The translations under genes were made by a program, and so were the position numbers. From Clostridiales bacterium VE202-01 (lineage in GTDB: Bacteria > Bacillota_I > Bacilli_A > Erysipelotrichales > Coprobacillaceae), in NCBI GenBank assembly GCA_000508865.1, contig BAHP02000047.1:1-36453 (forward strand): DNA of 36,453 bases, written 5' to 3'. Of this stretch, positions 8,594 through 17,238 are shown in pieces. Each line of letters begins with the position of its first letter. Position 1 is the stretch's first letter. A model generated the notes under the pieces. It was given only the letters and a program-made list of their open reading frames with translations. It did not search any database and was not told the DNA's origin.

Positions 8594-9501
8594 CCTCTAT
8601 AACTCCCATTAATTCCAAAATTCGATTCAAATCCTTAGTATCCGTATACTTAATTACCACCGATTTATCATCAACTTTGATTTTTGTCCTAAATTTCTTT
8701 CGTAACAACCCTTCAACATAAGTATATTCTTTAGGTTTCTCTACTTTAGGACGATCTTTACGACTATTTCCCAGTTCAATTCCTTTAACGATATTTTCGA
8801 TATCGCGAACTGATAGCCCTTCATCAATACACCTTTTAGCTAAACTCTCAGCTTTTTCTTTAGGTAAAGTTATTAAAGCTCGAGCATGCCCCATTGTCAA
8901 TTTACCTTCTAAGACATAGTTTTGAATCATTTCCGGCAATTGCAATAATCTTAAAGTATTTGCAATGTAACTTCTTGATTTACCAATTCGTTTCGCTAAC
9001 TGATCTTGCGTAAGTTCTAATTTTTCCATCATTGCTTGATAAGCATTTGCTTCTTCAATTGAATTCAAATTTTCTCTTTGAATATTTTCCAGTAAAGCTA
9101 TTTCCATCATTTGATCATCGCTAAATTCAACGATTATCGCTGGTACTTCTGTCAATCCAGCAATTTTCGCTGCTCGACATCTTCTTTCTCCCGCAACAAT
9201 TTCATATCCTTGAATCGATGGTTTTAAAATAACTGGCTGAAAGATTCCATGTTCCTTAATAGAAACTGCTAATTCCTGTAATTTTTCTTCGTCAAATAAT
9301 CTTCGTGGCTGATAAGGATTAGGACGAATTTCATCTAATGCAACTTTTACTTGTTTTGATTCAGGCGTATTTTTTTCTATATCATCAATTAAAGTTGATA
9401 TATCTCCGCCAAAAATAGCGTCTAAACCTTTTCCTAGTTTTTTATTTTTTACTGTCCCACTTTTTTTTACGGTCGTTTTTTTTAGTTGTATTACTTGGCA
9501 T
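8586..9501 (-). CDS. parB: Chromosome-partitioning protein ParB (Spo0J), with a single-base frameshift
   Basis: CTP-dependent DNA clamp that loads at parS and works with ParA in origin segregation. The ATG at 9501 (MPSNTTKK) overlaps the parA stop by 11 bases. The frame breaks within two A8 runs (9461-9468 and 9476-9483). Dropping one A gives SGTVKNKKLGKGLDAIFGG, then IRPNPYQPRRLFDEEK, the CTP-binding box GERRCRAAK, ENIQRENLNSIEEA and the HTH (LTQDQLAKRIGKSRSYIANTL). The restored length is 304 residues, normal for ParB. It has no start codon in the downstream frame before the conserved region, so the upstream ATG must be the real start. Confidence 0.9.
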
Positions 9502-10261
9502 TACGTTTACACACTTCCTTTGCAAAATCTCGGTATGCTCTAGCACCTTCGGAATTATTATCGTAATCAAAAATTGCTAATCCTTCTGATGGCGCTTCTG
9601 ATAATTTAACATTTCTAGGAATTGCTGTTTTATAAACTTTCTCTTTGAAATATTTACGAACTTCCTGAGATACCTCAACTCCTAAATTAGTTCTTTGATC
9701 CAGCATCGTTAATAAAACACCTTCAATCGTTAGTTTCGGATTAAACACACTTTGCGTTAACAGTACCGTATTTAATAACTGTGTCAATCCCTCAAGGGCA
9801 TAATATTCACACTGGACTGGTATTAAAACAGAATCACATGCCGTAAGGGCATTTGTATTTAATAACCCTAGTGCCGGAGGACAATCTATAATAATATAAT
9901 TATAATTCTTTTTAACAGCATCTAAAGCTTTTTTTAATCGTTGTTCTCGACCACGTTTAACGTTTGCTAATTCCAAATCAGCTCCGGCTAAATCAATACT
10001 GCCGGGTGCCACATCAAGTTTAGCAATATATGAAGGTATGATCACATCTTTCATATCACATTCTTCAACTATAATATTATAAGTAGATAGTTCAATATTA
10101 TCACGATCAATTCCAATTCCCTGAGTAGCATTAGCTTGGGGATCCATATCAACTAGAAGTACCCGATTTTTAGCATTTGCTAATGCTGCTGCTAAATTAA
10201 TACTGGTTGTCGTTTTCCCAACGCCACCTTTTTGATTTGTAATCGCAATTATTTTCGTCAT
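9491..10261 (-). CDS. parA: Chromosome-partitioning ATPase ParA (Soj)
   Basis: MinD/ParA-type ATPase that drives ParB-parS segregation and also touches DnaA control in Bacillota. The deviant Walker A KGGVGKTTTSINLAAAL is at residues 11-27, DMDPQANAT follows near 40, and IIIDCPPALG near 125. At 256 residues it is full length. Its ATG overlaps the psd stop by one base (TAATG) and it overlaps parB downstream, so psd, parA and parB are translationally coupled. Confidence 0.95.
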   Translation of the reverse strand: MTKIIAITNQKGGVGKTTTSINLAAALANAKNRVLLVDMDPQANATQGIGIDRDNIELSTYNIIVEECDMKDVIIPSYIAKLDVAPGSIDLAGADLELANVKRGREQRLKKALDAVKKNYNYIIIDCPPALGLLNTNALTACDSVLIPVQCEYYALEGLTQLLNTVLLTQSVFNPKLTIEGVLLTMLDQRTNLGVEVSQEVRKYFKEKVYKTAIPRNVKLSEAPSEGLAIFDYDNNSEGARAYRDFAKEVCKRNAK

Positions 10262-11136
10262 TATTTAACCTCCTTTAAGTACTTCCTGCCAATAGTCTCA
10301 CCTAGTTTAACTACCGTTTCCTTATTCTTATTTGTATTTTCTATAATATCGTTATCAATGACTACCTGATTTTCTTTTAATAAAATAATTACTGTAGAAC
10401 CGCCAAATTCAAAATATCCTTTTTCTTCACCTTTAAGACAATATTTTTTATTATGATTAACAATTTTGCCAACCATCATTGCTCCAACTTCCATTTGAAT
10501 CATCATTCCAAAATTTTTTGAATCAATAATAGTGTAATTTCGACTATTTTGTTTATAAATTGGATAATAATCATTAGCTATCGGATTAACTGTATGAAAT
10601 ATTCCTGGGATATATTTACTTTTTATAATTTTCCCATCATCAATGAAACTATAACGATGATAATCATCTACTGTTAATCTAAAAATCATGCAATAACCAT
10701 TTAAATATTCATTAGCCAATTTTTCATCATCCAATAGATCTGCTAATGAATAAACAGTATCTTTGATCGTAAAATGACTATCTAAACCAATTTTATAGCA
10801 AGTCAATTTAGAATCCGCAGGACTGATCAAAACATTATCATCTACTAAAAAAGGTCTTTTTCCATCAATAATTTTACGTGTAAAAAAGTCATTATAACTA
10901 GCATATTCTCTTTGTTCATACTGACTCATATCAATTTCATTAGCTTTGATAAATCCTTCGATTCTAGATTTTGATAAACTAGAATTCATGTACCAGCCGC
11001 CAATATTACTTACAAATCTACAAACAAGGACTTTTAAAACACATCTCCCTAAAAATGTGCCATATAATTTTTTTAATAAATTATTTTGATTCTCCCCTTT
11101 AGTTATAACATTTCCTAAACGATCAACGACTATCAT
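10261..11136 (-). CDS. psd: Phosphatidylserine decarboxylase proenzyme
   Basis: Makes phosphatidylethanolamine from phosphatidylserine; pyruvoyl-dependent and self-cleaving. The cleavage motif FGGST is near the C-terminus with Ser247 as the predicted pyruvoyl source, and the conserved DDYHRYSF and HTVNPIAND segments precede it. The 291-residue length fits the larger bacterial (type II) form. Its ATG overlaps the pssA stop (ATGA), giving a pssA-psd pair that covers both steps from CDP-diacylglycerol to phosphatidylethanolamine. Confidence 0.92.
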   Translation of the reverse strand: MIVVDRLGNVITKGENQNNLLKKLYGTFLGRCVLKVLVCRFVSNIGGWYMNSSLSKSRIEGFIKANEIDMSQYEQREYASYNDFFTRKIIDGKRPFLVDDNVLISPADSKLTCYKIGLDSHFTIKDTVYSLADLLDDEKLANEYLNGYCMIFRLTVDDYHRYSFIDDGKIIKSKYIPGIFHTVNPIANDYYPIYKQNSRNYTIIDSKNFGMMIQMEVGAMMVGKIVNHNKKYCLKGEEKGYFEFGGSTVIILLKENQVVIDNDIIENTNKNKETVVKLGETIGRKYLKEVK

Positions 11137-11747
11137 TTCATCACCACAATCTGAATTAATTCCACAATAACAAGGATCCCTAGTGCCACTAATCCTTTTG
11201 ATTGAACCTTAGGAACCTTAAAATTTACAATAAATAAAATTCCTGTGATCAACATTAATGCCCCATATATATATGATAATTCAAAAACCACATAACGTAA
11301 AGCATATGCCATTGGCAAAATAAATGAAGACGTTGTCACTGGTAAACCTTGATAATATTTTCTCTTTTCGTTAGTTTCCTTCTGTCTTGTTTCTTCTTGA
11401 ACATTAAAATAAGCTAATCTTATTACTGCAGCTAAAACATAAAATATTTCAATTGCCAGCCATCCCATCGAACTTAAGCCAACATTATAACCTAAAATAG
11501 ATGGAAATACACCAAAAGCAACTAAATCACATAATGAATCAATCTGAATTCCAAAACGTTTTTCTTCATCAGTACGATTTTTCTTACTACGTGCTACCAT
11601 TCCATCAAAAGTATCACAGATACCACACATGATCAAACAAATAAAAGCCCACTGGTACATACCATTAAATGATAGATGAATTCCAGCCATTGCAAATACC
11701 AATGATAAATATGTAAGAATAACCGTATAACTATAATAACCGATCAT
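11133..11747 (-). CDS. pssA: CDP-diacylglycerol-serine O-phosphatidyltransferase
   Basis: Integral membrane enzyme that joins serine to CDP-diacylglycerol. The CDP-alcohol phosphotransferase signature is intact: DGMVAR, then a G and two Asp in GIQIDSLCD. Several membrane helices follow. A TTG at 11777 is in frame, but the ATG at 11747 (MIGYYSYT) has AGGGAG 7 bases upstream, and a TG-extended TATACT -10 box at 11782-11787 puts the transcript start near 11775, so I choose 11747 (204 residues). It is first gene of the pssA-psd-parA-parB cluster. Confidence 0.92.
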   Translation of the reverse strand: MIGYYSYTVILTYLSLVFAMAGIHLSFNGMYQWAFICLIMCGICDTFDGMVARSKKNRTDEEKRFGIQIDSLCDLVAFGVFPSILGYNVGLSSMGWLAIEIFYVLAAVIRLAYFNVQEETRQKETNEKRKYYQGLPVTTSSFILPMAYALRYVVFELSYIYGALMLITGILFIVNFKVPKVQSKGLVALGILVIVELIQIVVMK

Positions 11748-11781
11748 TTTTCTACTCCCTAATAATTTTTTCAACAAAAAC

Positions 11782-11790
11782 AGTATAGCA
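11782..11790 (-). promoter_or_regulatory. Extended -10 promoter of pssA-psd-parA-parB
   Basis: On the minus strand TGCTATACT: a TG-extended -10 hexamer TATACT (11782-11787). No good -35 box is seen, as is common with extended -10 promoters. The transcript would start near 11775, about 28 bases before the pssA ATG. Confidence 0.5.
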
Positions 11791-11863
11791 CATATTTAAC
11801 TAATAAGGTACATTAATCTAAATTTTGTAACTCAAATAATGTTTTAAACAGCCTCAATATTAT

Positions 11864-11895
11864 TTAAAAACTACCTGGTTAAAGGTAGTTTTTAA
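11864..11895 (-). terminator. Terminator downstream of nrdG
   Basis: A 12-bp stem, TTAAAAACTACC (11864-11875) with GGTAGTTTTTAA (11884-11895). The flanks allow use on either strand; it lies 20 bases after the nrdG stop. Confidence 0.8.
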
Positions 11896-11913
11896 GTTGA
11901 ACAGATCTTTATA

Positions 11914-12432
11914 TTAGTTCTTTTTATAATAACGACTGCCACTATATAAAACGATTTCCTGCTTTTTTAAAGTTAATTGAACATCGATTACTCTTTGATT
12001 AGAAGAACCACGAAACCTTAATTTACGATCTTTTAATTCATCTACAAAAGGTCCGTCTACTAGTATATCTATATATGATAATATCTCTTCATCAAACTTT
12101 TCAATCTCCTCATATAGATAAGATGAATAAAGCCATATCGTTTTATTTTGACAGTGCTGTTTAACCTTCTTTAATAAGTTAGATATATCTTTTCGATTTT
12201 CTGGTTCTAACGGTTCACCACCAAGAATTGTTAAACCGACAATATGAGGCTGATTTATTAACTCAATCAAAATATTTTCAATTTCATCATCGAACACTTC
12301 TCCACCATTAAAATCCCATGTTTCTGGATTAAAACAATTAGGACAATGACGATGACATCCCTGAACATATAGCGAAACTCTTATTCCCTCGCCATTAGCA
12401 ATATCCGTTTTTCTTATCTGAGCAAATCTCAT
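11914..12432 (-). CDS. nrdG: Anaerobic ribonucleotide reductase activating protein
   Basis: Radical-SAM enzyme that installs the glycyl radical on NrdD. The iron-sulfur motif CHRHCPNC (Cys26, Cys30, Cys33) follows YVQG, and the SAM-binding GGEP-like segment (TILGGEPLEPEN) is near residue 73. At 172 residues it is normal. It starts 2 bases after the nrdD stop, so the two form an operon. Confidence 0.95.
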   Translation of the reverse strand: MRFAQIRKTDIANGEGIRVSLYVQGCHRHCPNCFNPETWDFNGGEVFDDEIENILIELINQPHIVGLTILGGEPLEPENRKDISNLLKKVKQHCQNKTIWLYSSYLYEEIEKFDEEILSYIDILVDGPFVDELKDRKLRFRGSSNQRVIDVQLTLKKQEIVLYSGSRYYKKN

Positions 12433-12434
12433 TA

Positions 12435-14594
12435 TTATTCCCCATATAGATGATTATCTAAATGAACAAAACGCTCGGCAATTTCCTGAGTTCTCCCCTG
12501 ATTCCAGAAATTATCACCTAGATATCCGCATGTCCGGCGACATACATTTAATGTCTTATGATTACGATTGCCACAATTTGGACAATACCATTCACGATTT
12601 TCATCTAATAAAATCTCACCATCAAAACCACATTCTTGGCAATAATCAGATTTAGTATTAATTTCTGCATATTGGATCGTTTCATACATATAATCGATCA
12701 AAGCAGAAAGGGCATCTAAATTTTCTGACATATTAGTTACTTCAACATAACTGATCGCGCCACCAGAAGAAACTTTTTGGAATTTGGCTTCCACTTCTAA
12801 TTTTTCAAAAGCATCAATATGCTCTTTTACATTAACATGATATGAATTAGTTAAATAATCTTTATCCGTAATTCCTTCAACGATTCCAAAACGTTTTTTC
12901 AACGCTCTTGCAAAAGTATATGTAGTAGATTCTGCTGGTGTTCCATATAATCCAAAACCAAGACCTGTTTCTTCCTTCCAGCTGTCACAAGCTTCTCTTA
13001 AACGTTCCATGATCTTAGTAGCTAACTCATTACCTTCTTTTGAAGTATGGGTTTGCCCTATTAATGCCACGACACATTCATATAATCCTATATAGCCAAG
13101 AGAAATAGTTGAATAACCATTTTCTAATAATTTATCAATTTTTTCTCCTGATTTCAAACGGGCTAAAGCTCCATAACGCCAATGAATCGGACTTACATCA
13201 GCTAATGTTCCTTTCAAACTTTCATGACGCAATAGTAAAGCTTCTTTACATAATTCTAATCTTTCATCTAAAATTTTCCAGAAATTATCAAGTTTATGAT
13301 TAGCTGATAATCCAGCATCCGCTAAATTTAAAGTAACGACTCCCTGATTAAAACGTCCATACCACTTATATTCACCGTTTTCATCTTTCCAAGGCGATAA
13401 AAAGCTTCGACATCCCATGCATGGAAATACTTGTCCTTCATAATTTTCTCTCATAACTTTAGCCGAAATAAAATCAGGCATCATACGCTTAGAAACACAT
13501 TTAACCGCTAAATCAGTCAAATAACGATATTCACTATCTTGAGGGACATTATTATCATCTAACACATATAGCAGCTTAGGAAAAGCTGGTGTTACATAAG
13601 CTCCGACTGGATTTTTCATCCCAACATAGCGTTGACGTAATGTTTCTTCAATAAGCATTGCTGTTTCTTTGATATATTCTGGTTCTTCTCTTAAATACAT
13701 AAATACTGACAAAAATGGTGCTTGGCCATTAGTAGTAGAAAATGTATTAATTTGATACTGAATTGTTTGGATTCCTGCCTTTATTTCGTCTTTTAATCTT
13801 GTATTAGCAATTTTTTCTACTTGCTCATCTGTATAGTTGATTCCAATTAAATGTCCTTCATGACGAACATTACGCTGATGTTTTTCATAACTTAATCTAA
13901 CATATGGTGATAGATGGGCTAGCGAGATCGTCTGACCACCATATTGACCATTAGCCACCTGCTGAACGATTTGTGTTGCCACTGTACATGCTGTTTGTAA
14001 TGATTTTGGTGTTTCGATCAATTTATCATTGATCACTGTTCCATGAGCAAACATATCTTTTAAGTTTACTAAATCACAATTATGCATTTTTTGAATGTAA
14101 TAATCCATATCATGAAAATGAATGATTCCATCATCATGAGCTTGTACGATTTTTGGAGGCAAAAGTAGTCTACGACAATAATCTTTAGAAAATTCACCAG
14201 CAATCAAATCTCTTTGCGTTGCTAAAACAGTTGCATCTTTATTAGAATTTTCTTCCATTGCCTCTTTATTAGTTTGATTTACGATTCCGTAAATTTCATT
14301 ATCAATTGTATTAGTTTCACGTTGAAATTCTCTTACTTTGCGATAACCTTCATACGCTTTAGCAGTTAAAATCTGACCTTTTTCGATCAATTTTTCAAAA
14401 ACTTGTCCTTCAATACGATAAATTGAAATATTACTTCCATCATATTTATGCCAATCTTCTATTTCTACTGCAATATCATGAGCACATTTTTCATCAACGA
14501 TGCCACTTCCACATTTCATTGCTTTTAATATCGCATTTTCAATCTTTTCAGCATCAAACTCAACTTTTTTTCCATCTCTTTTTACTACTTTCAT
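12435..14594 (-). CDS. nrdD: Anaerobic (class III) ribonucleoside-triphosphate reductase
   Basis: Oxygen-sensitive enzyme that reduces ribonucleotides for DNA synthesis without oxygen. It has an N-terminal ATP-cone (about residues 1-90, starting MKVVKRDGKKVEF), the catalytic barrel, a zinc site (CQECGF and CPNCGN near 655-675) and the glycyl-radical loop RRTCGYLG with Gly690 as the radical site. The 719 residues are typical. GGAGGG lies 9 bases before the ATG. I see no clear pair of NrdR boxes upstream. Confidence 0.96.
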   Translation of the reverse strand: MKVVKRDGKKVEFDAEKIENAILKAMKCGSGIVDEKCAHDIAVEIEDWHKYDGSNISIYRIEGQVFEKLIEKGQILTAKAYEGYRKVREFQRETNTIDNEIYGIVNQTNKEAMEENSNKDATVLATQRDLIAGEFSKDYCRRLLLPPKIVQAHDDGIIHFHDMDYYIQKMHNCDLVNLKDMFAHGTVINDKLIETPKSLQTACTVATQIVQQVANGQYGGQTISLAHLSPYVRLSYEKHQRNVRHEGHLIGINYTDEQVEKIANTRLKDEIKAGIQTIQYQINTFSTTNGQAPFLSVFMYLREEPEYIKETAMLIEETLRQRYVGMKNPVGAYVTPAFPKLLYVLDDNNVPQDSEYRYLTDLAVKCVSKRMMPDFISAKVMRENYEGQVFPCMGCRSFLSPWKDENGEYKWYGRFNQGVVTLNLADAGLSANHKLDNFWKILDERLELCKEALLLRHESLKGTLADVSPIHWRYGALARLKSGEKIDKLLENGYSTISLGYIGLYECVVALIGQTHTSKEGNELATKIMERLREACDSWKEETGLGFGLYGTPAESTTYTFARALKKRFGIVEGITDKDYLTNSYHVNVKEHIDAFEKLEVEAKFQKVSSGGAISYVEVTNMSENLDALSALIDYMYETIQYAEINTKSDYCQECGFDGEILLDENREWYCPNCGNRNHKTLNVCRRTCGYLGDNFWNQGRTQEIAERFVHLDNHLYGE

Positions 14595-14850
14595 ACTACT
14601 TCTTCCCTCCTAAAAATTCTATATCCATCGTATCAAAAAATATCTAAATATAAAAATAATATGCACCATTACTAGCATCTTATCTTCAAACAATTACTAA
14701 TTATAACCGAAATCACAACGAATTTCTTCAATTTTAGAAAATTAGTAAATAAAAATTTAAACCTGTTCATTCTTCAATAATTTACAATGTTGCTTTTTCC
14801 TAAAACAGTCAAATATCTATTTAAACCAACGAAAGAGATTTTAACAATTA

Positions 14851-14876
14851 TATCTAAATAAATCAATATTTAGATA
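14851..14876. repeat. Perfect 10-bp inverted repeat (operator-like)
   Basis: TATCTAAATA, 6-base spacer AATCAA, TATTTAGATA. The left arm sequence recurs exactly at 14641-14650. There is no T-run, so a terminator is unlikely; a dimeric regulator site is possible. Confidence 0.45.
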
Positions 14877-14923
14877 ATCTTAAGTTCTTTTAAGAAAGCT
14901 TTTATTTTATTAATTCATTATCA

Positions 14924-14932
14924 TGTTAAAAT
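14924..14932 (+). promoter_or_regulatory. Extended -10 promoter placing the RNA start at the ATG
   Basis: TGTTAAAAT is a TG-extended -10 element (hexamer TAAAAT, 14927-14932). The expected start is about 7 bases later, at or next to the ATG at 14939. No ribosome site lies between. Confidence 0.4.
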
Positions 14933-14938
14933 TAAAAC

Positions 14939-15619
14939 ATGAAAAAAATTATCGTTATCTGTTTAATATTACTTTGTGGCTGTACAAATGCTAGTGTTAA
15001 AATACAGCAAATAAAAAATAAAGATTTATTTGATAAATTTAATATTTCTAATTACCAAAATATTATGATCGTAGCACATCCTGATGATGAAACAATTTGG
15101 GGAGGTGGCCACCTTTTACAAGACGATTATCTTGTAATTTGCTTAACTAACGGAAATAATCAGATTCGTGCTAAAGAATTCGAGAAAGTTATGGACCAAA
15201 GTCATAATACTGGGATCATTCTTGATTATCCTGATAAAACTAATGGTAAACGTGATAACTGGAAAACAGTTTATCATGAAATTGAAGCTGATTTAAATTA
15301 CATATTAGCTAATCATTCCTTTTCTACGATCGTTACCCATAATCCCCGAGGTGAATACGGCCATGAGCATCATAAAATGACTAGTACTATCGTTGCAAAT
15401 ATCGTTAAAAATTTAAAAATCACTAATAATCTATCTTATTTTGGTCGTTACTATAAAAAAAGCAATCCTATTTTACCAATGAAACATACTTATGATGATA
15501 ATTTATTAACACAAAAGAATCAGCTGATTTCTAATTATCGCTCTCAGAAGAAAGTATGTGATAATCTAAGTCATATGTTTCCATATGAAAATTGGATCAG
15601 TTATAATGACTGGTATTAA
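14939..15619 (+). CDS. PIG-L/LmbE-family deacetylase, predicted lipoprotein
   Basis: Zinc-dependent N-acetylglucosamine-type deacetylase fold. The metal motif AHPDDE is near residue 46 and the second metal element GHEHHKM near residue 141; the Asp and His residues are in place. The N-terminus MKKIIVICLILLCGC is a lipoprotein signal with LCGC as the lipobox, so the enzyme should sit on the outer face of the membrane. Substrate unknown; surface glycans are plausible given the glycosylation operon nearby. No Shine-Dalgarno sequence is seen, and the -10 element suggests a leaderless message. It stands alone between nrdD and a decayed gene. Confidence 0.85.
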   Translation: MKKIIVICLILLCGCTNASVKIQQIKNKDLFDKFNISNYQNIMIVAHPDDETIWGGGHLLQDDYLVICLTNGNNQIRAKEFEKVMDQSHNTGIILDYPDKTNGKRDNWKTVYHEIEADLNYILANHSFSTIVTHNPRGEYGHEHHKMTSTIVANIVKNLKITNNLSYFGRYYKKSNPILPMKHTYDDNLLTQKNQLISNYRSQKKVCDNLSHMFPYENWISYNDWY

Positions 15620-15654
15620 AGTATATTTTTTAATTAATATCTTTTTAAATGTAT

Positions 15655-15713
15655 AAAAAGTCTAAACTATTAATTCTTAGTATATGCTAGGTATAATAAT
15701 ATTTAGACTTTTT
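15655..15713. terminator. Long-loop terminator after the PIG-L gene
   Basis: A 12-bp stem, AAAAAGTCTAAA (15655-15666) with TTTAGACTTTTT (15702-15713), and a 35-base loop. The T-run follows on the plus strand and the A-run mirrors it on the minus strand. Confidence 0.65.
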
Positions 15714-15916
15714 TATTGAAGTAATTTGTTTACATCAAACCAATTATCTAGAAATTTTAATGAAAATAGGATTTTGTTGCACTCTATATTTTTATTTAAT
15801 TCCTTAACACGTTTTCTAATTGTCTTATGTGATTATTTTTCGATAAAAAACATCATAAAATCTAATTCTTTTCTTCTACACTTAAATCCTAATAATCTAT
15901 TATTATACAATATCAT
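15713..15916 (-). pseudogene. Remnant of a protein gene with an in-frame stop
   Basis: A minus-strand frame from ATG 15916 to TAA 15713 reads as a plausible basic protein (LLGFKCRRKELDFMMFFIEK, a TAA, SHKTIRKRVKELNKNI, ILFSLKFLDNWFDV) broken only by one in-frame stop. The piece IEK-stop-SHKTIRKRVKELNK resembles a helix-turn-helix. No ribosome site is seen and no family is recognised. The plus-strand frame over the same stretch is AT-rich noise. Confidence 0.25.
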
Positions 15917-16292
15917 TAAAAAAAGAAATTAATTATATTACAGCAACCATTTATCAAGCCTAAATTACCTGCCAAAAACACATTAAGCTATACGATTTTG
16001 AATAGATGACTTTAAATATCTTATTATCTCACCAAAGTACATATAATTTATCACTATTTAAAACAGTACTTTTCCATAATTAATTAAATAATGTTTAATA
16101 GCATTATCATCTTTATTTATTGCTTGTAACTATTCTATAACTAAAATATAAAAATTATTCTTTTCTATTAAAATTTTATATAATAGTTCAACAATATAAA
16201 AGCTATATGAATAATATATCCAAAAATTGGTTATTTTACATAATTTCAATAAGAGAAAATTAAATTTATAAATAATCTTTGTACTATTTAAT
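15917..16292. other. AT-rich gap, nothing recognised
   Basis: Beyond the pseudogene remnant this stretch has many stops in all frames, no convincing hairpin with a T-run, and no RNA-gene signature. It may be worn-out coding sequence. Confidence 0.4.
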
Positions 16293-16320
16293 TAAAAAAG
16301 AGTGCTATTTTATAACACTC
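16293..16320 (-). terminator. Terminator of the membrane-protein gene
   Basis: On the minus strand GAGTGTTAT, AAA, ATAGCACTC (one G-T pair), followed by TTTTTT. Stem 16300-16320; the TGA stop codon of the gene is part of the stem. Confidence 0.8.
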
Positions 16321-17167
16321 AATAATAATAATTACGATTATATGTAGGATATTTACGCTTTAAAATCACATAAACAACAATCAACACGACACCTATTACA
16401 CCACAAACTAAGCCTGAAAAATGTAAACTATCGACGGGGATATCAATACTCATACCTAATAACCTCATTCCAATAGTGAATTCCATGGCATTAACTACTA
16501 AAGGTAAGAATAAGCCAATGATTATTCCTGAACTCAATGAACTGATCCCGCTACATAAAGTCCATTTAAAATATGATTTATTAATTACCCCTAATAATAC
16601 AATAATAACTATTAAACTAATTATGCAAACTACTCTAGTAAAAGTATCGCTTAAAGTACTATATGTTTTAATAAACTGTTTTGTTCCTGGGGTAGCTGTC
16701 TGAATCTTCTCTACTGTGCTTTTTATCTTATTTTGTAATGTACTGTCTTCATCAGCTAATTTAGTTTGAATTTTATCTATTTGCTCTTGAGGAATTTCTT
16801 TTCCGATTGCTTCTTCGATTTCAGGAATACTTTTATCTAGAGCATCTGATAATTGTGATAAAATTTCATCCATCTTCACTTCACTGCCATTATTTATTGA
16901 TTCTGTAATCTGATCTAATAAATCACCAGTAACATTATTTAATGTATCATTATTTTTGATTACATCTTCAACTTTATCAATAGTTTCATTACTAACATCT
17001 GGAAATGTACTATTTAAAATTTCTTTAATTCCGGTGCTTGCTTCTTGAACAACAACTGCATTAGTTACTGTTTTTGTCGACATCGTTCGAATTGATAAAT
17101 TTACACACAATATTATAGTTACCCCCACCATAATAACTGTTAAAAGTATATTTAAAAATTTTTTCAT
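16319..17167 (-). CDS. Four-helix membrane protein of unknown function
   Basis: I do not recognise the family. One membrane helix lies near the N-terminus (NILLTVIMVGVTIILCVNL), then about 150 residues of polar, acidic, helix-rich sequence that should face outside (many Asp/Glu, e.g. NNDTLNNVTGDLLDQI), then three more membrane helices, and a tyrosine-rich tail (YPTYNRNYYY). The ATG at 17167 (MKKFLN) is preceded by GGAGGT; an earlier ATG at 17182 lies within the ribosome site. Length 282. It follows the glycosylation operon on the same strand but has its own consensus promoter 28-56 bases upstream. Confidence 0.75.
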   Translation of the reverse strand: MKKFLNILLTVIMVGVTIILCVNLSIRTMSTKTVTNAVVVQEASTGIKEILNSTFPDVSNETIDKVEDVIKNNDTLNNVTGDLLDQITESINNGSEVKMDEILSQLSDALDKSIPEIEEAIGKEIPQEQIDKIQTKLADEDSTLQNKIKSTVEKIQTATPGTKQFIKTYSTLSDTFTRVVCIISLIVIIVLLGVINKSYFKWTLCSGISSLSSGIIIGLFLPLVVNAMEFTIGMRLLGMSIDIPVDSLHFSGLVCGVIGVVLIVVYVILKRKYPTYNRNYYY

Positions 17168-17194
17168 TTTATATACCTCCATATCCTCTAGTAT

Positions 17195-17223
17195 ATTATA
17201 GTTCCTTTTATCCTCTAAGTCAA
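17195..17223 (-). promoter_or_regulatory. Sigma-A promoter of the membrane-protein gene
   Basis: Minus strand TTGACT (17218-17223), a 17-base spacer, TATAAT (17195-17200). Near-perfect match, placed after the GT2 stop and before the gene at 17167. Confidence 0.8.
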
Positions 17224-17238
17224 AAAAAGGATTTCTCT

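Larger units (their letters stand above)
14595..14938. other. Divergent intergenic region between nrdD and the PIG-L gene
   Basis: This 344-base AT-rich gap must hold the nrdD promoter (minus) and the PIG-L gene promoter (plus). It contains a perfect inverted repeat, TATCTAAATA (14851-14860) with TATTTAGATA (14867-14876), and a third copy of TATCTAAATA at 14641-14650 next to nrdD. I see no RNA gene and no coding frame in it. Confidence 0.5.

Noticed and set aside
15726..15932. 68-residue plus-strand open frame
   Set aside because: It lacks a ribosome site, its composition is AT-driven, and it lies opposite a more protein-like minus-strand remnant.
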